Positions 6,095-14,133 of a stretch of 48,854 nucleotides of DNA are shown in pieces (position 1 is the stretch's first letter; every line of letters starts with the position of its first letter). The notes beneath the pieces are model-generated. The model ran no database searches and was not told the origin of the DNA. It saw only the letters and a program-made list of their open reading frames with translations. Source of the stretch: Bacillota bacterium (GTDB lineage Bacteria; Bacillota; Clostridia; Lachnospirales; Lachnospiraceae); assembly GCA_023411215.1 (NCBI GenBank), contig JAEYOY010000049.1, positions 1 to 48,854 of the forward strand. Direction: 5' to 3'. The translations under genes and the position numbers were made by a program.

Positions 6095-7402
6095 CTATAT
6101 CTTCTTAATCCTCATATAAAACATATTAAACAGGATTAGTCCCATCCCTCCAGCGACAGGTAAGATATAGGAAGGGATATGATTGATTAGTACTCCGGAC
6201 AGCATTAAGGAAATTGGCAGAATAATTTTAGCAACACTGATACCCATACTTAAAACTCTGCCCCTGAATTCATCTGGTATAGTCTTCTGCAGGATATAAA
6301 TAATCGGAATATCCAGGGAAGCGATTGCTATCCCTGCCAAAACCATTATTAATGCAAAATATACAAGATAAAATACTGCATTTTGGAATTGATAAAATAG
6401 TATTGCCGCTATACCAATAGCTACCATTGTGACAGACAGTAAAAAATTAGACGCTCTTATAATCGCTTCGTATTCATATTTCTCCATGATATGCTTTATA
6501 ATAAGAGCACCTAAAATCATTCCGATTGGGAATGCTGCTTGAATAAGGCCATAAAAGTTGGCATTTAATTTTATTACATTATTAATAATATAAGGCAAGG
6601 GTACATTTATGGAAAAGCCGATAAAAAAGTTTAGAGCAATATACATACCGGTAATCTGAAACATATCCTTCCGTCCCATGAGAAATTGAAAACCTTCCCT
6701 AAAATCATTCAGAAAATGAATGTCCTTCTTCTCAATCTTGTTATTTCGGATATTATATCTAAAATCCATAAATAATTGCAGCAACGCAGAAAACAGAAAA
6801 GAAAGCCCATTGAGTAAAATAAATATTTCTACATCCATGAAAGCATAGACAATACCCCCGATGGATGGACCAAGTATCGTTGAAGAGCATTCGATTATTT
6901 TGCTGACGGAATTCAAGGACATCAGTTTTTCGTCCGATACCAGATTGGGTTTCGCGACTTCTATGCTTATTCCATCAATCGTTGAGAAGATATTTAGTAG
7001 TAAGGTTATTAGATAGATTACAACCAGATTTAAGCTGAAGCTAAGGGAAAAAAGATATAAACCGATTAATAAACCTCCGTTTATTATATCCATAGAAACT
7101 GCTATAAATTTATTATTCAGCTTATCTGCTATTATACCGGCAAAAGGATTGATTAGGATCGCCGAAATAATAGCGATTACCATCGTTCCGGCAAAACTCA
7201 AGCCTGAACCAGTCATTTTAAGTACATATAGGCTAATCGCAAAATTGTATATGGAGGTTCCGAGCATTGAAATACAACCGGCGGTTGATAAAAGTACCAT
7301 ATTAGATAACTCGTTTTTTACTACTATTTTCTTAGAGATAACCTGGAATAAAATTAATAAATTACTTGATAAATTCTTGATTGAGCCACTTAATGTTTCC
7401 AC
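6095..7402 (-). CDS. MFS efflux transporter
   Basis: 435 residues with about 12 hydrophobic segments after a 30-residue cytoplasmic N-terminus; a membrane exporter of the major facilitator superfamily, closest in feel to macrolide/drug efflux MFS proteins. The loop NPFAGIIADKLNNK is the conserved loop 2-3 motif (G-x-x-A-D-x-x-x-x-K/R). The start is GTG at 7402, supported by AAAGGGAG upstream. It follows the MerR-methyltransferase fusion gene on the same strand by 122 bases with a strong terminator between, so it is probably its regulatory target rather than a simple operon partner. The substrate is unknown; drug or metabolite export is inferred from the MerR neighbour. Confidence 0.85.
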   Translation of the reverse strand: METLSGSIKNLSSNLLILFQVISKKIVVKNELSNMVLLSTAGCISMLGTSIYNFAISLYVLKMTGSGLSFAGTMVIAIISAILINPFAGIIADKLNNKFIAVSMDIINGGLLIGLYLFSLSFSLNLVVIYLITLLLNIFSTIDGISIEVAKPNLVSDEKLMSLNSVSKIIECSSTILGPSIGGIVYAFMDVEIFILLNGLSFLFSALLQLFMDFRYNIRNNKIEKKDIHFLNDFREGFQFLMGRKDMFQITGMYIALNFFIGFSINVPLPYIINNVIKLNANFYGLIQAAFPIGMILGALIIKHIMEKYEYEAIIRASNFLLSVTMVAIGIAAILFYQFQNAVFYLVYFALIMVLAGIAIASLDIPIIYILQKTIPDEFRGRVLSMGISVAKIILPISLMLSGVLINHIPSYILPVAGGMGLILFNMFYMRIKKI

Positions 7403-7511
7403 TTTTTTCTACTCCCTTTGATTATTTATTTTTATTGTCTGGATCCATTCTAGATCATGGTCTCCACACCACAGCAATGCCCAAAATAAATTATTTTCAG
7501 GGTAAAAAATA

Positions 7512-7541
7512 GCAAAAGGTGGGGTTAACCCCACCTTTTGC
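7512..7541 (-). terminator. 30-bp palindromic terminator carrying a stop codon
   Basis: A perfect inverted repeat, GCAAAAGGTGGGG / CCCCACCTTTTGC around TTAA, followed on the minus strand by TATTTTTT. The TAA stop of the MerR-methyltransferase gene lies in its centre, so the last codons form one arm. It separates that gene from the MFS exporter and could act as a terminator or partial attenuator. Confidence 0.85.
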
Positions 7542-8745
7542 CAAGCACTAAATAGAAATATATTTTTTCACCGGCTTTAAAAAAATTTTCATATGCTCCA
7601 CCTTTATCGATGATATTCGATATGGACTCATCCAGCTTATAGCCCAGCCCTAAAAGTCGCTCCTTTACATTCTTTTCTAAAAAGTTCTTTCGATATTTTA
7701 TCTCAATAAAGCTGTTTGAGACAAACCTTTTAAAGACAATGTAAGCACCGATTAAATCAGACTGATCTTTTACATATTTGTCGATTCGCTCTAATAAAAA
7801 ATCGGTATAATGAAAGCTGTAATTGCTTGTACCTGAGATATCAATTAATACATCCACTGATTTTTGCTTTATGGGTATTTGATTAAAATCCGTACATAGA
7901 AAAAGTATATTCTTCTTATAATGAATTGTTTCCAATAGATTTTTTAGTAGTATATGCCGGCTTATATCATAATCAACTGCAATATAGATTGTATCATCAG
8001 GAATGTCTTCATAAATGCTTCTTAAAAAGAATCCCAAACCCGAGCCAAGTTCCAGCATAACCTTATTTTTGTATTCGTTTATCTGTACCTTTTTAAATGA
8101 TAATTCCATGCTACGATATAATTCGTCGAGATAATCCATATCGGTAGTACTGATATATTCCATAATATCCTGGTTATTATCTTTCTGATTATCATATTTC
8201 AGGCTTTCTGTGGATCGGATAATCCCATCCTCAATTCTGTATTCTTCCCCACAAGAACAGACCAATTTTCCATACATGATCTGATTATTTGTTATACTTC
8301 CCTCAAGGAGTTCCAGGTTTTTACCGCATTTTGAGCAACATAAGAGGTCCAGGACCTTAATATCTATACCTAAGATGGATTTCTTTTTGTTTTCAATCAA
8401 GGAAAGCTCCTGTATTTTAGCTTCCAGCTTATCTTTCATCTTACCTAATTCCATAATCTGATCAGACAACTGTTGTTTTTTATTCATAAATAAGGCCAGA
8501 AAAGAATCCTTTTCTTGATATCCGGTAAATTGAGCCAATCTTTCAACGATGAGAATGGATTTGATTTCATTTAATGAAAATCCCATATTCTTAAGGGCTA
8601 GTACTCTTTCTAAATCTTTCTGGCATCTAGCATCAAAATCATATTGGGAGCCCTGTTTATCAGGAATGACAAGCCCCATATCCATATAATGTCGTATGGT
8701 ATCGATGGTAAGATTATTTACTTCAACAAATTTGCCAATTTTCAT
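7525..8745 (-). CDS. MerR regulator fused to zinc ribbon and SAM methyltransferase
   Basis: 406 residues with three parts. Residues 1-70 are a MerR winged helix (MKIGKFVEVNNLTIDTIRHY, GLVIPDK). Residues 80-120 are the usual dimerisation coiled coil. Residues 137-165 hold C-x2-C ... C-x-C (CSKCGK, CSCGEE), a Trm112/RlmA-type zinc ribbon. From about 228 comes a class I methyltransferase with motif I LELGSGLGFF and acidic post-strand residues in AVDYD. The start is ATG 8745 after AAGGGA; the upstream in-frame ATG at 8766 lacks a site. By analogy with MerR drug sensors the C-terminal part may sense, or modify, the ligand exported by the MFS neighbour. Whether it still methylates is unknown. Confidence 0.85.
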   Translation of the reverse strand: MKIGKFVEVNNLTIDTIRHYMDMGLVIPDKQGSQYDFDARCQKDLERVLALKNMGFSLNEIKSILIVERLAQFTGYQEKDSFLALFMNKKQQLSDQIMELGKMKDKLEAKIQELSLIENKKKSILGIDIKVLDLLCCSKCGKNLELLEGSITNNQIMYGKLVCSCGEEYRIEDGIIRSTESLKYDNQKDNNQDIMEYISTTDMDYLDELYRSMELSFKKVQINEYKNKVMLELGSGLGFFLRSIYEDIPDDTIYIAVDYDISRHILLKNLLETIHYKKNILFLCTDFNQIPIKQKSVDVLIDISGTSNYSFHYTDFLLERIDKYVKDQSDLIGAYIVFKRFVSNSFIEIKYRKNFLEKNVKERLLGLGYKLDESISNIIDKGGAYENFFKAGEKIYFYLVLGKRWG

Positions 8746-9183
8746 GTTGTTTTCCCTTAACTTCATTAATACACTATTTTATGCTTTCAACAGTTATGTC
8801 CGCTCTAAAAAATGCAGCATGCCATTGCAAGGACGGAATTGGTTGACCTAATTACTTACATAAAAAACGTAATAATTAGTTTACCATATATACCCTAAGT
8901 TTTCAATTAGATGTGACATTTTCTATTCATATATATCGCATATCCTGATATCATCTAACGATACGCATAAACGGTAAACCATGGGTACATACTGCCGAGC
9001 ATAAATAATGCCGCCATTTCCGGCAGATTATAATCGGCAGAGTTTCTCGGATTATTTATTTTCAATAGACCCATCGTATGATATCATAATGAAACAGGGT
9101 ATAATATTAACTCATTTAGATTACAGATTTTTGACGCATAAAAACGCAATTACGATTGCAGTACAGCATAGGAGCGATAACGC
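8746..9183. other. Divergent intergenic region with a nested hairpin
   Basis: Divergent promoters for the MerR fusion (left) and the aldo/keto reductase (right) must lie here. CTGCCGA (8992-8998) pairs with TCGGCAG (9034-9040), enclosing a second hairpin TGCCG/CGGCA (9009-9025). A TATAAT near 9101 is a candidate -10 box for the reductase, with no good -35. AGGAG precedes its start. Confidence 0.4.
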
Positions 9184-10035
9184 ATGAATGAAATCATATT
9201 ATCCAACGGTAGCCATATGCCAAAGTTAGGTCAGGGGACCTGGTTTATGGGTGAGGACCAGTCTCTCGAACATCAGGAAATTGAAAGTATTCAAACCGGA
9301 ATTGAGCATGGTATGAATCTGATTGATACCGCTGAAATGTATGGGGAAGGCAAGGCTGAACGTCTGGTTGGAAAGGCAATTAGAAAGTACAACCGTTCAA
9401 AGCTTTTCTTGGTATCCAAGGTATATCCTCACAATGCAGGAAGAACCCATATCTTTCAAAGCTGCGAGAACAGCTTAAAGCGGTTGAATACTGATTATTT
9501 GGACTTATATCTGCTTCATTGGCGCGGAAATATTAGGTTAGCGGAAACCGTGGAATGCATGGAAGAACTTGTTGCCAATAAGAAGATCAAGCAGTGGGGT
9601 GTATCTAATTTTGATATTGATGATATGGAGGAGCTATGGTCCGTTCCAAATGGTAACCATTGCGTAGTGAATCAGGTTCTTTATCATTTAGGTTCAAGAG
9701 GAATTGAATACGCACTGCTGCCATGGTTGAAGGAGCATCATGTACCTGTCATGGCATATAGTCCTATAGCCCAGGGAGGTACACTCAAAAAACAGCTCCT
9801 TGCTAATTCTGCTGTACTAGGGCTTGCAAAACAACATCAGGCATCACCATTGCAGATTTTGTTAAGTTTTATATTGCATCAGGAGGGAATCATTGCAATA
9901 CCTAAGTCCTCCAATCCGAAGCATACAATAGAGAACGCAAGGGTAGCCGACCTAATATTAACCCCGGAGGAGAGAAAGCTTCTCGATGACCAATTCCCGG
10001 CCCCTAAGCATAAGACCTATCTGGATATAATTTAA
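9184..10035 (+). CDS. Aldo/keto reductase
   Basis: 283 residues, the normal size of a single-domain NAD(P)H-dependent aldo/keto reductase. The catalytic tetrad is readable: Asp 48 and Tyr 53 (LIDTAEMYGEG), Lys 79 (LVSKVYP) and His 112 (YLLHW). The cofactor motif IPKSSNPKH is near residues 240-248. Cytoplasmic. AGGAG lies 9 bases before the ATG. It stands alone, with terminator-like repeat DNA after it, so no pathway can be assigned. The closest general group is the bacterial AKR family with broad carbonyl substrates such as methylglyoxal or sugar aldehydes. Confidence 0.9.
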   Translation: MNEIILSNGSHMPKLGQGTWFMGEDQSLEHQEIESIQTGIEHGMNLIDTAEMYGEGKAERLVGKAIRKYNRSKLFLVSKVYPHNAGRTHIFQSCENSLKRLNTDYLDLYLLHWRGNIRLAETVECMEELVANKKIKQWGVSNFDIDDMEELWSVPNGNHCVVNQVLYHLGSRGIEYALLPWLKEHHVPVMAYSPIAQGGTLKKQLLANSAVLGLAKQHQASPLQILLSFILHQEGIIAIPKSSNPKHTIENARVADLILTPEERKLLDDQFPAPKHKTYLDII

Positions 10036-10108
10036 TCTATTACGGATAATCACTACTAGCTGTGATATTTTCGTAATTATCAGTTATATCTTTCTCACAT
10101 ATCCTCTT

Positions 10109-10201
10109 TGGGAACACTGTATAACACATGATGGAAACATAAAATCTTGAATGTATAGCCTCCCCTTTTTAGTGAAACCCCACTGCAAATGCGTAGTGGG
10201 G
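10109..10201. repeat. Intergenic repeat with terminator hairpin, copy A
   Basis: About 90 bp clearly related to 12272-12370: GAACACTGTATAACACATGA, then ATCTTGAATG, CCTTTTTAGTGAAAC and a stem CCCCACT (10178-10184) with AGTGGGG (10195-10201). It lies between convergent genes and probably serves as a terminator for both. Confidence 0.6.
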
Positions 10202-10278
10202 TGTTTACTTTATATGTGTGGTGCTTAACCACTATGAAATTGACGTCAAGAGGGTTTTGCACCTGTGCACACTCTTGA

Positions 10279-11175
10279 TTAGTCTTCTAATAGTGCCCAA
10301 GCTCTATTAATAACTCTCTTCGTGTTTGCCATTATTATGTCTGCATCTTCATCACCCCATGGCTTAACTTCAAAGGATAATACATAAGGATTATTTGCAT
10401 TGAAGAAACCTTCTTCTCTTAAAACTCGGAAGAAATCCAACAGCTCAGGAACATCATTGGCGCTGTTTGGGAACCCGAATCTAGGGTGCATATCACCATA
10501 AGCTTCGCAACCCTTTATCACCACGGCATTTCCTATGTGAAAATGATTAATATAAGGTCTTAAGGTCTGAATCACAAATTTTGACGTCTCATAGGTGGTC
10601 GGGAAATGGGATAGATCTACCATAAGACCAAAGTTATTATGGGTCATTCTCATATCGGCTGCAAATTTAGCTGCATAGGGAGCAGGGCCGATTAAGGCTG
10701 CCTTATCCATGTCATAATCAAATACCTCCATATTTACAGTCATATTTTTCGTTTTTGCATAATCGCACACTGCACGTGTAGTTTTTAATAGATTGGCATA
10801 CGCTAATTCTTTTGTATCCTCTTCCCATTTACCGGATAAAAAAGCAATTCCTTTAGCACCCAAGTATTCCGCTTCATTAATTGCTTCGATCAGAGTGACC
10901 TCCGCAGCTTTTCTTCCTTCCTCGTCGATGTTATTGGGATTTAATTTGGGTCCTAATAGTCTGGGTTGTGCACCATAACAAACCTTTAGGTGGGATTGTT
11001 CTAGTAGCTTTTTTGCTCTCTCCCTGGTTTCATCATCATTAAACTTGCTAATTTCTATGGCATCAAAGTAATCATCACATGCTATCCTTTTGATGGAATC
11101 TAGTATCTCATAGGTTGGATGACTCATCCATTGAATTGTTCCTATCTGAAAGTATTTATGAATTGATTCTCTCAT
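10279..11175 (-). CDS. Sugar phosphate isomerase/epimerase-like TIM barrel protein
   Basis: 298 residues of the xylose-isomerase-like TIM barrel family (AP_endonuc_2 type), which isomerises or epimerises sugars and keto-sugars using a divalent metal. Metal-site landmarks are VNMEVFDYD, GLMVDLSHFP, HFHIGNA and LSFEVKPWG, giving the Glu/Asp/His/Glu set. Cytoplasmic. AAAGGGA precedes the ATG. It is transcribed alone, divergent from the NTF2-like gene. It is not a close relative of the isomerase at 31790-32623. The substrate is unknown. Confidence 0.8.
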   Translation of the reverse strand: MRESIHKYFQIGTIQWMSHPTYEILDSIKRIACDDYFDAIEISKFNDDETRERAKKLLEQSHLKVCYGAQPRLLGPKLNPNNIDEEGRKAAEVTLIEAINEAEYLGAKGIAFLSGKWEEDTKELAYANLLKTTRAVCDYAKTKNMTVNMEVFDYDMDKAALIGPAPYAAKFAADMRMTHNNFGLMVDLSHFPTTYETSKFVIQTLRPYINHFHIGNAVVIKGCEAYGDMHPRFGFPNSANDVPELLDFFRVLREEGFFNANNPYVLSFEVKPWGDEDADIIMANTKRVINRAWALLED

Positions 11176-11437
11176 GTTTAATATCCCTTTCTTAGTTACA
11201 TTTTCTATTAGTAAGTGTCTTGCTACTTAATTATTATCTCATACCTTTACTCTGATTGGTAGCATATCATTGAGTTTTGATGTCGTTTTATATCATAAAT
11301 AGCAATTAAAGCGTGTCTTCATATCAAAGGACTTTTATTTGACCAATTATATATTATGGTATATTATGTAATTGGCTTGTTATCTATACTATACAAATTA
11401 TCTATTTCACATAAATATATAAACGGAGGATTATCAT

Positions 11438-12136
11438 ATGATATTACCGGAAATCGACATGCAAACGAAGGATTGGATGAATTTCATAATGGATAACGAA
11501 AAAGATATAAATACAATATATACAGAAAATGCATTACTATTTTCGGAATCGGATAGTTATGCACAAGGTATTACGAATATAACCACTTTTTACCAAAATA
11601 AATTCAAGGGGCTCACCTTGAAAGAATATAATACCCTGTATCGTGTTCAATTATCAGAAAATAAAGATATGGTATTTGAGATTGGATTACTCACAACAGA
11701 GCAGAATGCACATTATCAATATCTAATTCTTTGGACAAGGACTAATGGATCATGGTTACGAGACTTGGAGGCAGTTGCAAAAAAGGCTGTTACTCTTGAT
11801 GTTGATAGTGGTATTGATGTAGCAAGAAAAAACTGGGTGAAATTAGCTAATCAGCATTCTGCAATTACCTTAGCTAAGAGTTCTTATATTGAGAATCTAT
11901 TTTATTATAATCGAGGTATCCTATATCATGGTTATGAAAGTTTGGTTGATGTTTATTCCTATATGAATGATTTAGCCTTTGATATTAATCTTAAAGAGGA
12001 TTACTGTGTTATGGTTGGAGAGAAATTAGCTTATGAAATCGGTACATGGATATCCTCTGATTATAAAGGAAACTATATTATAGCATGGAAGAAGTTGGAT
12101 GGCGTTTGGAAAATCATGCTTGATTGTAACTGGTAA
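11438..12136 (+). CDS. Tandem NTF2/SnoaL-like domain protein
   Basis: 232 residues made of two related halves of about 110 residues. Each half has the cone-fold pattern of SnoaL/DUF4440 proteins: an N-terminal helix, a segment such as YTENALLFSE or YIENLFYYN, then long strands ending in NGSWLRDLEAV or DGVWKIMLDCNW. Such domains bind small molecules or catalyse simple lyase/isomerase steps; no catalytic residue can be assigned. GGAGG precedes the ATG by a good distance. It lies next to sugar-related genes (isomerase upstream divergent, fucosidase downstream convergent). Single-domain relatives are usual; the in-tandem duplication is less so. Confidence 0.65.
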   Translation: MILPEIDMQTKDWMNFIMDNEKDINTIYTENALLFSESDSYAQGITNITTFYQNKFKGLTLKEYNTLYRVQLSENKDMVFEIGLLTTEQNAHYQYLILWTRTNGSWLRDLEAVAKKAVTLDVDSGIDVARKNWVKLANQHSAITLAKSSYIENLFYYNRGILYHGYESLVDVYSYMNDLAFDINLKEDYCVMVGEKLAYEIGTWISSDYKGNYIIAWKKLDGVWKIMLDCNW

Positions 12137-12140
12137 AAGC

Positions 12141-12314
12141 ATGCCAGTTGGTACCTGTTGCGATCATTATGCAGACGGTATGTGCACCTTATGGTCAATG
12201 ATTTTTGACCCAGCGGACAAAGTAGTCGTACCCAACGAACCTGCAGATACCGATTTTGGGACACGACCATTCAGAACACTCTATAACATAGGATGGAACA
12301 CTGTGAAATCTTAA
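12141..12314 (+). pseudogene. Relic resembling a C45/choloylglycine-type Ntn hydrolase C-terminus
   Basis: A plus-strand frame directly after the NTF2-like gene reads CCDHYADGMCTLWSMIFDPA and continues to a stop at 12312-12314. The T-L-W-S-M-I-F/Y-D segment resembles the C-terminal strands of acyltransferase/amidohydrolase proteins of the C45 and choloylglycine hydrolase type. No ribosome site and no N-terminal catalytic Cys region are present, so if real it is a decayed end fragment. The resemblance is by eye only. Confidence 0.35.
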
Positions 12315-12370
12315 ATGCTCGGCCTTTCCTTTTAGTGAAACCCCCGATACAAAGGCGTAACGGGGGTTTT
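12272..12370. repeat. Intergenic repeat with terminator hairpin, copy B
   Basis: Related to 10109-10201: GAACACTCTATAACATAGGA, ATCTTAAATG, CCTTTTAGTGAAAC, then CCCCCG (12341-12346) pairing with CGGGGG (12361-12366) and TTTT. It can terminate the plus-strand genes and, read the other way, the fucosidase gene ending at 12404. The left part overlaps the gene relic. Confidence 0.65.
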
Positions 12371-12403
12371 GCATTCTTTTCATAAAATTACAACTGGCAG
12401 CTT

Positions 12404-13636
12404 TTAAGCATCACACTCAATCTTTGCCACTCGTACAACAAGGTTGCGGCCATAGCTATATGGTACCGTATATACCGTTACCCTGTTTTCATTCTGGGCA
12501 TATTCGACCACTTCTTTGTTATCCAGCCATGTTATCGATTTAATTTTATCTTGAAGCTCAAAGGTGTCCAAATAGTCTACCTCTTCATATTTTGCTACAT
12601 TTACGTCAGCCATCATAGGAAGATTGAAGCAGAACAGATAGTAGTTTTTCCCATCCTGTAGCAGGAAGTCCTCCGACTTATTATCAACCATCACATTAGA
12701 GGGACGCGGACTACGGATTGCTTCTTCAAAATAGCTTACCCATTCTCCCATTAGTCCCAACATTGCAGTATCGATGAGTCGCACAGAGCCATCCTCCATG
12801 GGGCCAATGTTAATCAGCATATTAGAACCAAATTTGCGGCATTCGACCAGCTCTTTAATCATCTTAGCCGGTGACTTATAATTCAAATCCTCCCTTGCAT
12901 ATCCCCAGTGATCACCAAATATTTCACACATTTCACTGGCAACGTATTTAGGTGATCCTTCCATATTAAGTGGCTCCGGTTTACCGCGCTCAAAAGTCAC
13001 ACTGTCAAGTTCAATATTGCCAAGTACTCCTCTAGCATCCAGACCGGTATTGTTGATAATCATTGCTTCCGGCTGATGCTTTCTGATCGTTGCATAGAGA
13101 GCATCCTCCTCCCAATCTGCATCCGGTTTATTCCACATTCCGTCAAACCATAAGCCTCCGATTTTTCCATAGTCTTTACACAGAATTTCCACACTGGCAC
13201 GCAAGTATTCCAGATACTTTGGAAAATCTGTTTTATAAGACTCCTCATGCCAGTCAAGTAAGGTATGATAGAAAAACGGAATGATGCCTTGTTCCCTGCA
13301 TGCATCAACAAATTCCCTTACCAAATCACGTCCACATTTTGCGTGAGGTGCGTCAAAGGTATTTAATCCACAGGTATCATACAGTGAAAAACCATCATGA
13401 TGCCTTGTTGTTAATGTAATATACTTACATCCGGCTTTTTTAGCAACGGTAACCAGCTCCTTTGCCCACTCCGTTTTCGGATCAAACTGCTCTGTCAACG
13501 GATAGTAATCCTCATCCGAGATAGCTAGGCTCTCCTTTGCCCACTCGCCTTTTCCAAGTATACTGTAAAGCCCGAAGTGTACGAACAATCCTAATCCTAA
13601 TTCTTGAAAATTCTTAATATACTGTTTTACAATCAT
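12404..13636 (-). CDS. Alpha-L-fucosidase (GH29)
   Basis: 410 residues with the GH29 catalytic barrel: FVHFGLYS near residue 20, TTRHHDGFSLYD (His 79/80) and the nucleophile Asp 165 in GGLWFDGMW. Full-length secreted GH29 enzymes often have 450-600 residues with a C-terminal beta domain; here only a short beta-rich tail of about 90 residues follows the barrel. There is no signal peptide, so it should act on fucosylated oligosaccharides inside the cell. CGGAGGAG precedes the ATG. No fucose transporter is adjacent. GH29 barrels can also hydrolyse other deoxy-sugar or galactose-like linkages, so fucose specificity is family-level inference. Confidence 0.9.
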   Translation of the reverse strand: MIVKQYIKNFQELGLGLFVHFGLYSILGKGEWAKESLAISDEDYYPLTEQFDPKTEWAKELVTVAKKAGCKYITLTTRHHDGFSLYDTCGLNTFDAPHAKCGRDLVREFVDACREQGIIPFFYHTLLDWHEESYKTDFPKYLEYLRASVEILCKDYGKIGGLWFDGMWNKPDADWEEDALYATIRKHQPEAMIINNTGLDARGVLGNIELDSVTFERGKPEPLNMEGSPKYVASEMCEIFGDHWGYAREDLNYKSPAKMIKELVECRKFGSNMLINIGPMEDGSVRLIDTAMLGLMGEWVSYFEEAIRSPRPSNVMVDNKSEDFLLQDGKNYYLFCFNLPMMADVNVAKYEEVDYLDTFELQDKIKSITWLDNKEVVEYAQNENRVTVYTVPYSYGRNLVVRVAKIECDA

Positions 13637-13725
13637 GCCTTCTCCTCCGATAATTTGCCAAGATGGTAATGGCTTCTCTCACCCCTTTTCATAAGGTGAT
13701 TATCCCTTAATTGTATTTAAGATTG

Positions 13726-13878
13726 TTTCAAAAAGCAATCACAATGCAGGCTCTTTCAAAAAATCCTGTATATACAGATGTTCTCCAAGAAAGCAATCCT
13801 TCTGAGATTGTACATATTGCTCTGCCACAAAGGGCTGACTGTATTCTTATTGCACCTGCTACCGCAAATAGCCTTTGA
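13726..13878 (+). pseudogene. CoaBC (Dfp) flavoprotein fragment
   Basis: An open stretch translating to MQALSKNPVYTDV, then SEIVHIALPQRADCILIAPA and TANSL before a TGA at 13876-13878. This is the middle of the phosphopantothenoylcysteine decarboxylase flavoprotein: the family signature ALSxxPVYTD ... HIxLxxxADxxLIAPATAN. Only about 50 of 400 codons survive; there is no start site upstream or continuation downstream. It is a coding relic with no function expected. Confidence 0.75.
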
Positions 13879-13959
13879 TGATACAATATGAATATAAAAT
13901 CATCTAATTATTCCTTGCACAGCATGGTATGACATAAGGTTGAAGCACCATGAACCATC

Positions 13960-14011
13960 CCCTGCTCAACCTCTCCATTTTAGTGAAAACCTGGCACAAT
14001 GGCGTGCCAGG
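13960..14011. repeat. Intergenic hairpin repeat, copy C
   Basis: CCATTTTAGTGAAAACC leads into an uninterrupted stem CCTGGCAC (13990-13997) / GTGCCAGG (14004-14011) around AATGGC. It matches copies A and B in the TTTTAGTGAAA lead and the loop, but the stem bases are different and still pair, so the structure is what is conserved. Confidence 0.55.
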
Positions 14012-14133
14012 CTAGACTACAGATAAATATGCCCACATTCATTTGCTTTAATTTGATCACGTGGTAGGTTGTTAGCCAGATAACGCTTTCAACAATGCTT
14101 CTGAAACCATATAATGGCTTTGTATAGGAATAA

